NCBI GenBank assembly: GCA_964432155.1
Contig: CAYSMF010000003.1
Location: 62,001 to 126,000, forward strand
Direction of reading: 5' to 3'
Origin: UBA10438 sp964432155
GTDB lineage: Bacteria > Bacteroidota > Ignavibacteria > Kapaibacteriales > Kapaibacteriaceae
DNA: 64,000 nucleotides
In this document: positions 24,959-33,795 of the stretch, piece by piece
How the letters are laid out: each line of letters begins with the position of its first letter
How positions within the stretch are numbered: the first letter of the stretch is position 1
Translations under genes and position numbers: made by a program
Notes under the pieces: generated by a model
The model's database searches: none
Seen by the model: the letters and a program-made list of their open reading frames with translations, nothing else
What the model was told of the DNA's origin: nothing

Positions 24959-26803
24959 TTACTCAGCGATTGGTTCGCTGTCTTCGAGGTCTTCGATTGT
25001 CGTAGCTGCCGAGGCAGAGCCATCAGCGTTGTACTTGTCTGCGTTTGGAACTGGGTGGTTCGCGTTGTACGTCGCAACTTCTTCTGCTGAGCGACCGCGG
25101 AGGTATTCAACGACGGACAGAACAATCTTCTTCTGCTCCTTGTCGAACTCCACAACCTTAAGTGGAAGGTTGTCGCCGGCATTGAAGTAATCTGCGATGT
25201 TGCGAACTGGTGCGAACGAGAGCTGCGACACTGGAACGAAGCCGTCGACGCCTTGTGGCATTTCGACGATCACGCCCTTGTCGATCAGGCGAACGATCTT
25301 GCCTTCTGTCTCTGTGCCAACACCGAATTCACCTTCGAAGATGTCCCATGGGTTTTCGCTGATTTGCTTGTGACCCAACGAGATACGGCGGTGTTCGTTG
25401 TCAACTGCGAGCACGACGACATCGATTTCATCGCCCTTCTTCACGAATTCACCCGGATGACGGATCTTCTTCGTCCATGAGAGGTCGGAGATGTGCACGA
25501 GGCCATCAACGCCAGGCTCGAGTTCGATGAAGACGCCAAAGTTTGTGAGGTTGCGTACTGCACCCTTGTGTACCGATCCGATCGGGTACTTGGCCATGAG
25601 GTCGTTCCATGGATCTGGCTCGAGCTGCTTCATGCCAAGTGCAAGCTTGCGCTCGCCCTTGTCGATGTTCAGCACAACTGCGTCGACCATCTGGCCGAGC
25701 GACACCACTTGTGATGGGTGCTTGACGTGCTGTGTCCACGACATTTCGCTGATGTGGATCAGACCTTCGACGCCCTTCTCGATTTCGATGAAGGCACCGT
25801 AATCTGTCAGCGATACGACCTTGCCGCGAACCTTTGTTCCTGGCTCGTACTTCTCGCCGATTTGATCCCATGGGTGCGATGTGAGCTGCTTCATGCCCAA
25901 CGAAATCCGCTTGCGGTTTTCGTCGAAATCGAGCACAACAACCTTGACTTGCTGATCGAGTGTAACGATCTCGCTTGGGTGTGCAACGCGACCCCATGAG
26001 AGGTCTGTGATGTGCACGAGACCGTCGACGCCACCAAGGTCGACGAACACGCCGAAGTCGGAGATCGCCTTGACGGTACCTTCGAGAACGAGACCCTTCT
26101 CGAGCATCTCGAGAATCTTGCCGCGCTGCTCTTGGAGTTGCTCTTCGAGCAACACCTTGTGCGACACAACAACGTTTTCGCTTGGATGGTTAACCTTCAC
26201 AACGCGCACGTCGATTGTGCGACCAACCCACGCATCGAAGTCACGCACTGGGCGAACGTCGATTTGTGAGCCTGGAAGGAACGCTTCGATTCCAAGAAGG
26301 TCGACAACCATACCGCCCTTGATGCGGCGAAGGATGCGAACCTGTGTGACTGTCTGTGTTTCTGCCAGCTTGAGAATTTCTTCCCATGTCTTCATGAAGT
26401 CAGCACGACGGCGGCTGAGCATCAGACGGCCATCGCCGTCTTCGATCTTCTCAACGAACACGTCAACCACTTCGCCTGGGGCGAGCAGTTCTGCTCCAAC
26501 GAATTCAGCGCGTGGCACAACGCCAAGCGACTTGAATCCGATATCGACGAGGATTTCATCCTTCGTAACCGAAATCACAGTGCCGTGCACCATGTCGTCA
26601 GCCTTGAGGGTAGAAACCTTTGTGTCGAACAACTGCAAGAATGCATCGTCGTTCATAGCTGAGCTGTCGAGCTCGCCGCTCAGAAGAGCAGCGATAGCTG
26701 AACGCTTCGCTGTTAGTTCAGGCGCCACTGATGGTTGAGCCGAAGCAGCTGCGACGGTCTCCATCGTGACGTCCTTTGTTGCTTCGGGTGTCTGTTCCGA
26801 CAT
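24959..26803 (-). CDS. rpsA: 30S ribosomal protein S1
   Basis: 614 residues with six S1 (OB-fold) repeats, visible as recurring motifs such as G-V-F-V-D-L-G-G-V-D-G-L-V-H-I-T-D-L-S-W and three near-copies; the first, second and sixth are more divergent, as is usual. S1 binds mRNA on the small subunit. An acidic C-terminal tail ends the protein. The ATG at 26803 has a strong AAGGAG site upstream, one of the best in the window. The -7 element at 26899-26906 implies a leader of about 95 bases, long for this genome and possibly regulatory. Confidence 0.96.
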   Translation of the reverse strand: MSEQTPEATKDVTMETVAAASAQPSVAPELTAKRSAIAALLSGELDSSAMNDDAFLQLFDTKVSTLKADDMVHGTVISVTKDEILVDIGFKSLGVVPRAEFVGAELLAPGEVVDVFVEKIEDGDGRLMLSRRRADFMKTWEEILKLAETQTVTQVRILRRIKGGMVVDLLGIEAFLPGSQIDVRPVRDFDAWVGRTIDVRVVKVNHPSENVVVSHKVLLEEQLQEQRGKILEMLEKGLVLEGTVKAISDFGVFVDLGGVDGLVHITDLSWGRVAHPSEIVTLDQQVKVVVLDFDENRKRISLGMKQLTSHPWDQIGEKYEPGTKVRGKVVSLTDYGAFIEIEKGVEGLIHISEMSWTQHVKHPSQVVSLGQMVDAVVLNIDKGERKLALGMKQLEPDPWNDLMAKYPIGSVHKGAVRNLTNFGVFIELEPGVDGLVHISDLSWTKKIRHPGEFVKKGDEIDVVVLAVDNEHRRISLGHKQISENPWDIFEGEFGVGTETEGKIVRLIDKGVIVEMPQGVDGFVPVSQLSFAPVRNIADYFNAGDNLPLKVVEFDKEQKKIVLSVVEYLRGRSAEEVATYNANHPVPNADKYNADGSASAATTIEDLEDSEPIAE

Positions 26804-26898
26804 ACAAAAAACTCCTTGTCCCAGCGACAACGTGACCCTGTCGTTGCGCGTGAACCAGTTGGGATAGTTCAACAAAAGATCGGGTCAAATGAGAACGG

Positions 26899-26906
26899 CA
26901 AAGATA
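26899..26906 (-). promoter_or_regulatory. -7 promoter element (TATCTTTG) of rpsA
   Basis: Exact TATCTTTG on the minus strand, 95 bases from the rpsA ATG at 26803. Confidence 0.6.
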
Positions 26907-26956
26907 GGGAAAAACCCCGTCCAAGCAGCCTTCTGGGCGCTTGGGGGAGAGTCTGT

Positions 26957-26964
26957 AACTTTGG
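26957..26964 (+). promoter_or_regulatory. -7 promoter element (TAACTTTG) of the 82-residue gene
   Basis: TAACTTTG fits the consensus. The leader to the ATG at 27013 would be about 45 bases. It diverges from the rpsA promoter about 50 bases away. Confidence 0.5.
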
Positions 26965-27012
26965 CATGAAATTTTGTGTTCTACTCCGAACACCTAACAC
27001 CGGGATACCCTC

Positions 27013-27261
27013 ATGGAATGGTTCGATGCGTTTGAGGAGCTTATGACCTCCATCGACCGATATGTCGACGAACACGGGGCGCCGCCGCACGAAGTAGCGG
27101 TCTCGCCGCAGCTCTACGCGTGGTTGTCGGACATTCGACGGGAATCATCGCACCTGTCGGGGGAGGACCCGGGCGAATTGGCCGTAATTCCTACGGCCCA
27201 CGGACCAGTTCGACTGGTCATCGATGAGGCGCTTTCGGCCTTCGAGATTGTGCCAAGCTAG
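27013..27261 (+). CDS. Small hypothetical protein
   Basis: 82 acidic residues starting M-E-W-F-D-A-F-E-E-L-M, with no signal peptide or membrane segment. It contains P-P-H-E-V-A-V-S-P-Q-L-Y-A-W-L and ends G-P-V-R-L-V-I-D-E-A-L-S-A-F-E-I-V. The mix of helix and strand suggests a compact cytoplasmic fold. I do not recognise a family. Support for a real gene comes from its own -7 element and its position between rpsA and the tRNA gene without overlap. Confidence 0.55.
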   Translation: MEWFDAFEELMTSIDRYVDEHGAPPHEVAVSPQLYAWLSDIRRESSHLSGEDPGELAVIPTAHGPVRLVIDEALSAFEIVPS

Positions 27262-27288
27262 GCCGCCAGACAAAACGCAGTTCCTCCG

Positions 27289-27296
27289 TAACTTTC
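27289..27296 (+). promoter_or_regulatory. -7-like element (TAACTTTC) of the tRNA gene
   Basis: One mismatch to TAnnTTTG, ending eight bases before the mature tRNA 5' end, the expected distance for a short 5' leader. Confidence 0.4.
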
Positions 27297-27304
27297 GTCC
27301 CTGA

Positions 27305-27378
27305 GCGCCCATAGCTCAGTTGGATAGAGCAGCAGCCTTCTAAGCTGCGGGTCGCAGGTTCGATTCCTGCTGGGCGCG
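27305..27378 (+). tRNA. tRNA-Arg (anticodon TCT)
   Basis: The cloverleaf is complete: acceptor GCGCCCA pairs with TGGGCGC, D arm GCTC/GAGC, anticodon stem GCAGC/GCTGC around loop CTTCTAA (anticodon TCT, reading AGA), and T arm GCAGG-TTCGATT-CCTGC. The discriminator is G. CCA is not encoded and must be added by the CCA enzyme. Confidence 0.97.
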
Positions 27379-27410
27379 CGTTGTTTTTCTGCATACTTCC
27401 GAGGTCGAAC

Positions 27411-28694
27411 ATGGGCTACATGAGTGGGTTTGGCAACGATGTTGCCACCGAAGCCGTTGCCGGAGCGCTTCCCGATGGACGGAATTCGCCCCAGCAGCCA
27501 GCGTTTGGACTGTACGTTGAGCAAATCAATGGAACAGCCTTCACAGCGCCCCGAAATGCCAACAAACGGTCGTGGATGTACCGCATTCGCCCTTCGGTGG
27601 TGCACCGTCCGTACGAGCGCATCGACAATGGCTTGATCCGCTCGACGCCGTTCAACGAAGTTGAAACCACGCCAAATCAGCTCCGGTGGAGCCCCCTTCC
27701 AATCCCAGAGAAGCCAACGACGTTCATCGAGGGCATCGCAACAATGGCAGGCAGCGGGGATCTGACCACCCATACGGGTTCGGCGATCCACGTCTACGCG
27801 GCGAATACGTCGATGACGTCGACGTTCTTCTACAACGCTGATGGCGAAATGTTGATCGTTCCGCAGCTTGGCTCGCTGCGCATTCTCACGGAAATGGGCA
27901 TCGTGGATGTCGATCCGCAGGAAATCTGTGTGATCCCTCGCGGTATCAAGTTCCGCGTGGAAGTGACTGGCCCAGTCCGTGGCTACATCTGCGAGAACTA
28001 CGGAGCCCCGTTCCGTCTGCCGGATCTTGGTCCGATCGGCGCGAACGGACTTGCCTACCCGCGTGATTTCCTGATGCCGGAAGCGTGGTACGAAGAGCGT
28101 AACGAGATGGTTGATGTGATTGCCAAGTTCCAAGGAAATCTCTGGAAGGGCGTCTATAACCACTCGCCGCTCAACGTTGTTGCATGGCACGGGAATTATG
28201 CTCCGTACAAGTACGATCTCCGCAAGTTCCAGTGCATTAACACGGTGACGTTCGACCATCCAGATCCATCGATCTACACCGTACTCACGTCGCCGAGCGA
28301 TACGCCGGGTACGGCTAACATCGACTTCGTGATCTTCCCTCCACGCTGGATGGTTGCTGAGAATACGTTCCGTCCACCATGGTTCCACCGTAACTTCATG
28401 AACGAGTACATGGGCCTGATCGAAGGCGTGTACGATGCCAAGGAGGGCGGGGGATTCGTGCCAGGGGGCTCATCACTCCACAACTGCATGAGCGGACACG
28501 GTCCAGACGCCGATACGTATGCGAAGGCAACGAAGGCTGAGCTCAAGCCGACGAAGATTGAGAACACCATGGCCTTCATGTTCGAAACACGATTTGTCTG
28601 CCGTCCAACGTCATTTGCGATGGAATCGGGCGAATTACAACACGATTATTGGGAGTGCTGGCAAGGTCTCGTGCCCGAATTCAAAAAACCGTAG
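27411..28694 (+). CDS. hmgA: Homogentisate 1,2-dioxygenase
   Basis: 427 residues, typical. A non-haem iron enzyme that opens the homogentisate ring in tyrosine/phenylalanine breakdown. The start Y-M-S-G-F-G-N-D is diagnostic. Iron-ligand region: W-F-H-R-N-F-M-N-E-Y-M-G (His and Glu near 326 and 332, spaced as in the human enzyme), then H-N-C-M-S-G-H-G-P-D with the third histidine near 363. The ATG at 27411 gives the family start. It stands alone; no fumarylacetoacetase or hppD gene is adjacent. Its stop lies directly before the SRP RNA promoter. Confidence 0.96.
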   Translation: MGYMSGFGNDVATEAVAGALPDGRNSPQQPAFGLYVEQINGTAFTAPRNANKRSWMYRIRPSVVHRPYERIDNGLIRSTPFNEVETTPNQLRWSPLPIPEKPTTFIEGIATMAGSGDLTTHTGSAIHVYAANTSMTSTFFYNADGEMLIVPQLGSLRILTEMGIVDVDPQEICVIPRGIKFRVEVTGPVRGYICENYGAPFRLPDLGPIGANGLAYPRDFLMPEAWYEERNEMVDVIAKFQGNLWKGVYNHSPLNVVAWHGNYAPYKYDLRKFQCINTVTFDHPDPSIYTVLTSPSDTPGTANIDFVIFPPRWMVAENTFRPPWFHRNFMNEYMGLIEGVYDAKEGGGFVPGGSSLHNCMSGHGPDADTYAKATKAELKPTKIENTMAFMFETRFVCRPTSFAMESGELQHDYWECWQGLVPEFKKP

Positions 28695-28702
28695 TATCTT
28701 TG
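28695..28702 (+). promoter_or_regulatory. -7 promoter element (TATCTTTG) of the SRP RNA gene
   Basis: Exact TATCTTTG immediately after the hmgA TAG stop and about 25 bases before the SRP RNA helix. Confidence 0.65.
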
Positions 28703-28726
28703 CCACCCTACGAATGTGAATTTCAC

Positions 28727-28828
28727 GGCCAAGTCCCGTGCGATTGTACTAGGCCCAACCCCGCCAGGTCCGGAAGGAAGCAACGGTCAGCATGTGTACA
28801 AGGCGCCACGGTCAACTTGGCCTTTTTT
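28727..28828 (+). ncRNA. ffs: Signal recognition particle RNA, small bacterial type (4.5S-like)
   Basis: The conserved domain-IV core is present: CCAGGTCCGGAAGG with the GGAA tetraloop, then AAGCAACGG, which binds Ffh. The ends form a long helix (GGCCAAGT with ACTTGGCC, plus CCGTG/CACGG). The closing helix runs directly into TTTTTT at 28823-28828, so it doubles as an intrinsic terminator. There is no Alu domain. Exact ends are approximate; transcription may begin near 28706. Confidence 0.93.
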
Positions 28829-28835
28829 ATTTCCC

Positions 28836-30431
28836 ATGGTTCGTCGAATTCTCATTAATTCCTCGGGTTCCCAATTCCGGATTGCTATCACGGAAGACGG
28901 AAAGCTTGTCGAGCTGTTCACCGAAGCGCCCGACACAGAACACCACGTAGGGAACATCTACCTCGGACGCGTTACCAAGATCGTCCAGGGGATGAATGCT
29001 GCCTTCGTTGATATCGGACTGGAGCAGGACGGATTCCTGCACTTCAGCGATGTTGACTCGACGATGGAGGATGTTGCCACGGATGACGACGACGACGATC
29101 GTCCACGGTCGACGACAGTCGATACGGCCGACGTCGCCCTTCGGACGTCAAAAACCGCAACGTCGAAGAAGCTCCCAACCTTTACAACAAAGCGAAGTGG
29201 CCAGATCACGATCAACCTGCAGTCGAAGCAGATGGTGGTTGTGCAAGTCACACGCGAAGCCTATCAGTCGAAGGGTGTCCGCATTACCACGAAGGTCGGC
29301 CTGACAGGTCGTAACGTGGTGCTGCTGCCGTTCGAAGAAAACATCGGCATCTCCCGCAAGATCCAATCTGTCCGCGAGCGCAAGCGACTGCGCGCCTTGG
29401 CGCGTGAAGTTCTCCCTGAGGGCATGGGGTGCATCATTCGCACCGCCGCCTCCGGGCTGCCGTCGGATGATGTGCAGCGAGATTTCTCGACGCTGCTCGA
29501 GGACTGGCGCGAGATGGAAACAGAGATTCGCAATGCGAAGGGGCCAATCCTGCTGAAGCAGGAGGAGAACGTTGCCTACAGCGTACTGCGTGATCTCTTC
29601 AAGGATGATGTCGACCAAGTAGTGATCGACGATCGTAAGGTCTTCCGCGAACTCAAAGCCTATGTACAGCGAACTGCTCCACATCTCGATGGGAAGCTGG
29701 AGTTCTTCGCCGACACACGTCCGATGTTCGATGTCTTTGGTGTCGAGCGCGATGTGCATCTGACGCATTCGCGACGCGTGCCACTGCAAAGCGGCGGTTA
29801 CCTGATTATCGACCATACCGAAGCGATGGTCGTGGTTGATGTTAACTCTGGTCGCGCTTCGAATCAGGGCTCGCAAGAAGCCAATGCCGTCAAGACGAAT
29901 TTTGAAGCGATGCGCGAAGTGGCAAAGCAGCTACGTCTGCGTGACATTGGTGGAATGGTACTGGTCGACTTCATCGATATGCAGCAGGAAGACAATCGTC
30001 GCAAGCTGTATGCAGAGATGAAGAAGGAGCTGTCGCGCGATCGAGCAAAGACGATTGTGTATCCCATCACGCAGCTCGGCATCATGCAGATCACGCGTCA
30101 GCGTATTCGCCAAAGCATGGCCGAACGCACCAGCGAAGAATGTCCGTTCTGTCTTGGTACAGGACGTGTGATTTCTGCTGCAAGCACGGTGTCGTCGATC
30201 GATCGATGGTTGCGAAACTATCGCGCTCGAACGTGGGGTATGCGTGTGACGATTGCAATGCATCCGTACATCATCCATTACATCGAACGCAACAAGGCGC
30301 AAACGCTGCGAAAGTGGCTCCGGTCGTACTTCATTTCCGTTACCTTGCGTGAAGACGAGCGCATCGAAGCTGGCGAGTTTCGCTGCTTCGCGGGCTCGGG
30401 CACAAAGGACATTACACGGCAGTATCAGTGA
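28836..30431 (+). CDS. rng: Ribonuclease G (Rng/CafA family)
   Basis: 531 residues. Endoribonuclease of the RNase E/G family for rRNA and mRNA processing. The S1 domain starts at N-I-Y-L-G-R-V and contains an acidic insert (D-D-D-D-D-D-R-P) of roughly 50 residues not typical of RNase G. The catalytic core shows V-V-V-D-V-N-S-G-R and L-V-D-F-I-D-M, holding the two metal-binding aspartates. C-P-F-C near the C-terminus is the zinc link. The ATG at 28836 follows the SRP RNA terminator by only eight bases, so its transcription must read through it or use an unseen promoter. Confidence 0.93.
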   Translation: MVRRILINSSGSQFRIAITEDGKLVELFTEAPDTEHHVGNIYLGRVTKIVQGMNAAFVDIGLEQDGFLHFSDVDSTMEDVATDDDDDDRPRSTTVDTADVALRTSKTATSKKLPTFTTKRSGQITINLQSKQMVVVQVTREAYQSKGVRITTKVGLTGRNVVLLPFEENIGISRKIQSVRERKRLRALAREVLPEGMGCIIRTAASGLPSDDVQRDFSTLLEDWREMETEIRNAKGPILLKQEENVAYSVLRDLFKDDVDQVVIDDRKVFRELKAYVQRTAPHLDGKLEFFADTRPMFDVFGVERDVHLTHSRRVPLQSGGYLIIDHTEAMVVVDVNSGRASNQGSQEANAVKTNFEAMREVAKQLRLRDIGGMVLVDFIDMQQEDNRRKLYAEMKKELSRDRAKTIVYPITQLGIMQITRQRIRQSMAERTSEECPFCLGTGRVISAASTVSSIDRWLRNYRARTWGMRVTIAMHPYIIHYIERNKAQTLRKWLRSYFISVTLREDERIEAGEFRCFAGSGTKDITRQYQ

Positions 30432-31609
30432 CACACCAATCGCACCAACGAACGGTTACGATTCTCGGGTCGACGGGCTCCATCGGCAGTCAAGCACTCG
30501 ATATCCTCTCGCGAACACCAGAGAATGTGCGTCTGCGTTGGATCACGTGTAATACGCGGTGGCAAGACTTGGTCCAACAGGTGCGAATACATGCGCCGTA
30601 TGGCGTAGCGCTTCGCGAGGAGGCCGCATGGCGTGCATTCCGCGAATCATGCCCAGAGTTTACTGGTCCCGTGCTCTGTGGTGATGAAGGTATCTGTGAG
30701 GCTGCCGCCGATCCTGAGAATGATGTTGTGTTATCGGCAATGGTTGGCTTCAGCGGTGTTCTGCCAACGATGGCCGCGATCCGTGCTGGACACATTATCG
30801 GACTCGCGAATAAAGAATCGCTCGTTAGCGCAGGTAGCGTGCTTGTGCCAGCGCTGGCGCCACATGGCGCAACGCTTGTCGCTGTCGACTCGGAGCACAG
30901 TGCAATTCTGCAGTGCGTCGTCGGTGAACGACCAAGCGATGTTGCACGACTTGTGATTACGGCTTCGGGTGGACCTTTCCGCACGTTTACAAAAGAAGCA
31001 ATGCAGGATGTAACGCCAGCAATGGCGCTGCGTCACCCAAACTGGACGATGGGGGCGAAGATCACCATCGATTCCGCCACGCTGATGAACAAGGGATTCG
31101 AAGTCATCGAAGCCCGATGGCTCTTCGATATGACGGCGGATGAGATTGATGTTGTGGTGCATCCACAATCGATCATTCACTCGATGGTTGAGTTCGTCGA
31201 CGGATCGGTGAAGGCGCAGCTGGGACTGCCCACAATGCTGCTGCCGATTCACTACGCACTCACGTATCCGCATCGTGCGCCCCTTGACATTCCGCGCATG
31301 GATTTAGCGCAGATCGGTCAACTCACGTTTGAAGCGCCTGATATGGAGCGGTTCCCGTGTTTACGCATGGCCTATGATGCGATGCGTGCTGGCGGAACAG
31401 CGGGGGCAGTACTCAATGCCGCCAACGAAGTAGCAGTGGCAGCATTTCTCGAGGAGCGGATTCCGTTCCTTGACATCCCACGCACGATTGAGCATACGCT
31501 CGAACACATGGAACACGTCGATCATCCGTCATTGGACCAGATCGTAGCCATCGACGAGGAAGCTCGTCGCGTGGCACGTGCATTCACCGTACGAACACCA
31601 ACTCGCTAA
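30428..31609 (+). CDS. dxr: 1-deoxy-D-xylulose-5-phosphate reductoisomerase
   Basis: 393 residues, typical. The second MEP-pathway enzyme, making 2-C-methylerythritol 4-phosphate for isoprenoids. NADPH motif L-G-S-T-G-S-I-G near 14-21, A-N-K-E-S-L-V, D-S-E-H-S-A-I metal-site segment, S-G-G-P-F-R, and H-P-N-W-T-M-G-A-K-I-T-I-D-S-A-T-L-M-N-K-G are all present. It starts at GTG in a GTGA overlap with the rng stop, so it is translationally coupled to rng. Confidence 0.97.
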   Translation: MTHQSHQRTVTILGSTGSIGSQALDILSRTPENVRLRWITCNTRWQDLVQQVRIHAPYGVALREEAAWRAFRESCPEFTGPVLCGDEGICEAAADPENDVVLSAMVGFSGVLPTMAAIRAGHIIGLANKESLVSAGSVLVPALAPHGATLVAVDSEHSAILQCVVGERPSDVARLVITASGGPFRTFTKEAMQDVTPAMALRHPNWTMGAKITIDSATLMNKGFEVIEARWLFDMTADEIDVVVHPQSIIHSMVEFVDGSVKAQLGLPTMLLPIHYALTYPHRAPLDIPRMDLAQIGQLTFEAPDMERFPCLRMAYDAMRAGGTAGAVLNAANEVAVAAFLEERIPFLDIPRTIEHTLEHMEHVDHPSLDQIVAIDEEARRVARAFTVRTPTR

Positions 31610-31617
31610 GCGATACC

Positions 31618-32985
31618 ATGGAATTTTTACAGTCAGCACTGGCTTTTATCGTCGTCATTGGCGTGCTCGTGTTCGTGCACGAGCTCGGACACTTTCTCGC
31701 GGCGATATGGACAGGGATGCGCGCCGATGTGTTCGCGCTGGGTATGGGGCCGCGCGTCGTTGGTTGGAATCGAATCACAGGACTAACGTTCGGGAAGCTT
31801 CCGGACGATGTCGTCCTTGGTGAGCACACCGACTACCGTCTGTGTGCTCTGCCGATTGGTGGGTATGTGAAGATTCTCGGTATGGTCGATGAATCGATGG
31901 ACACCGACTTTGCTGGTCAGCCACCGCAGCCGTACGAGTTTCGCTCAAAGAAGAATTGGCAAAAGGCGCTCGTTCTGAGTGCTGGCGTGATCATGAATTT
32001 CCTCCTCGCCATCGTGGTGTTTACCACATTCTTTCTCGTCGATGGTGAGATTACATGGAACACCACTCGAGTTGCGTATGTCGAACCGGCATCGGTGATG
32101 GCGAATGTGGGCGTGCAATCGGGAGACCGCATTGTGGCGATCGATACGTCGTCGGTTGACACATGGCAAGAAGTTGAGCGCAATCTCACACTGTCGTCGG
32201 CAACTGGTCAGCGATTCATGATTGTTGAGCGCAATGGCGACCGCGTGACGTTGCCGTTTGCAGCGGGTGATGTTATGCGCGCGATGACGGAGAAGAAGGG
32301 GCTTGGCATCTCTCCATCCGATGTGCGCGTGAGTATGGGCAATGTGATCACGCTTGGTCCTGCGGGATCTGCGGGTGTGCAGATGGGCGATGTGGTGCTT
32401 GCTGTTGACTCAACACCAGTGCGCGCGTTGCCGCAGTTTCAGTCGTACATCAAGGCGCATGCTGGTAAGACGATCCGCATGCACATTGATCGCGACGGAC
32501 AACCACGTCCACTCGATGTGAAGGTGAATGCTGATGGCAAGATCATGGTTGAGTTGCGCGGAGAGTATGTCGGACCCGAGAGTCGCTTGACGTATGGTCC
32601 GATCGATGCAGTCTCCCGTGGTGTTCAGCAAACTGGCGCGACAATCATGATGATCGGAACGTCCGTGGCACACATCGTGAACGGATCGGTCGGTGTTCGT
32701 GAGAGTTTCGGCGGACCAATTCGCATCGCCGAAATGGCCGGACAAAGCAGTGAGCGTGGCTTGCGAGATTTCATCGCGTTTATGGCGCTGATCTCCATTT
32801 CGCTCGGGGTGATGAATCTTCTTCCGCTTCCGGGGTTGGATGGCGGACACCTTGTGTTTGTCGGCATTGAATCGATTATTCGTCGTGAAATACCAACAAC
32901 CGTCAAGATGCGATTCCAGCAAGTTGGAATCGCACTGCTTCTGCTCTTGATGGTCTTCGTGTTTTACCTCGATCTCACGCGCTAA
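31618..32985 (+). CDS. rseP: Site-2 intramembrane zinc protease RseP
   Basis: 455 residues. The zinc site HELGH is at residues 21-25 in the first membrane helix. Two PDZ domains lie between roughly residues 135 and 315. The second metal motif P-L-P-G-L-D-G-G-H sits in the C-terminal membrane region. Family members cut membrane-bound anti-sigma factors or signal-peptide remnants. It lies nine bases after dxr, an arrangement common in bacteria. The substrate here is unknown. Confidence 0.95.
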   Translation: MEFLQSALAFIVVIGVLVFVHELGHFLAAIWTGMRADVFALGMGPRVVGWNRITGLTFGKLPDDVVLGEHTDYRLCALPIGGYVKILGMVDESMDTDFAGQPPQPYEFRSKKNWQKALVLSAGVIMNFLLAIVVFTTFFLVDGEITWNTTRVAYVEPASVMANVGVQSGDRIVAIDTSSVDTWQEVERNLTLSSATGQRFMIVERNGDRVTLPFAAGDVMRAMTEKKGLGISPSDVRVSMGNVITLGPAGSAGVQMGDVVLAVDSTPVRALPQFQSYIKAHAGKTIRMHIDRDGQPRPLDVKVNADGKIMVELRGEYVGPESRLTYGPIDAVSRGVQQTGATIMMIGTSVAHIVNGSVGVRESFGGPIRIAEMAGQSSERGLRDFIAFMALISISLGVMNLLPLPGLDGGHLVFVGIESIIRREIPTTVKMRFQQVGIALLLLLMVFVFYLDLTR

Positions 32986-32998
32986 TCAAGGGGCACGA

Positions 32999-33757
32999 AT
33001 GCGCATTCTCGTTACGAACGACGACGGGATCACGTCGGGAGGAATTCAAGCGCTCACCGCAGCGATGGCACGTCTGGGCGAAGTGATGGTGGTAGCACCA
33101 GATCGTCAACAGAGCGCCGTCGGACATGCGCTTACCGTGGCAAGTCCGCTGCGCGCAGTCAAGATGCAGCGAGAGCATGCATCGATCGCCTACGCCGTGA
33201 ACGGTACACCGGCCGACTGCGTGAAACTCGGCGTAAGCACGCTGTTGCCACATCGTCCAGACATCGTTGTTAGTGGCATCAACCACGGATCTAACACCAG
33301 CGTTAATGCGATATACTCTGGCACAGTGAGTGCCGCTACGGAAGGCACGCTGATGGGCATTCCTTCCATGGCAGTGTCGCTCGCAACGTTCGACGCTGCG
33401 GCCGATATGTCGCTTGCCGCAGAGGTGGCCTTCGATGTCGCATCTCGTCTTCTCGACCTTAAGCTACCAGCTGGCACATTGCTCAATGTGAATGTCCCGG
33501 CTATTGATCGCGCGAACTATCGCGGTATGAAGGTCACCCGTCAGGGGCACAATGCATGGAAGGATGGCTACGATGTGCGGAAGGATCCTCAGGGACATTC
33601 GTATTACTGGCTCACGGGGGAGTTCATCACGTTGTCCGAGCAGGAAGATGGTGACGACTTTGCCGTTCAGCAGGGCTGGACAGCCGTCACGCCGATCCAT
33701 TATGAGCTGACGAATGTTGCCGAGCTCAACCGCCTCAAAGGTCTCTTTGAGCATTGA
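32999..33757 (+). CDS. surE: 5'-nucleotidase SurE
   Basis: 252 residues. Divalent-metal-dependent nucleoside monophosphate phosphatase. The diagnostic start I-L-V-T-N-D-D-G-I holds the metal-binding Asp pair; A-P-D-R-Q-Q-S-A-V-G-H, V-N-G-T-P-A-D-C-V and V-S-G-I-N-H-G-S-N follow in order. It is 13 bases after rseP and seems to close the rng-dxr-rseP-surE unit. Confidence 0.96.
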   Translation: MRILVTNDDGITSGGIQALTAAMARLGEVMVVAPDRQQSAVGHALTVASPLRAVKMQREHASIAYAVNGTPADCVKLGVSTLLPHRPDIVVSGINHGSNTSVNAIYSGTVSAATEGTLMGIPSMAVSLATFDAAADMSLAAEVAFDVASRLLDLKLPAGTLLNVNVPAIDRANYRGMKVTRQGHNAWKDGYDVRKDPQGHSYYWLTGEFITLSEQEDGDDFAVQQGWTAVTPIHYELTNVAELNRLKGLFEH

Positions 33758-33795
33758 GTTGCACATCTTTGCACGAGTACCACTGCGAGACACCT

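Noticed and set aside
27379..27410. Integrated element next to the tRNA gene
   Set aside because: No integrase, no repeat of the tRNA 3' end and hmgA follows directly, so no attachment site is supported.
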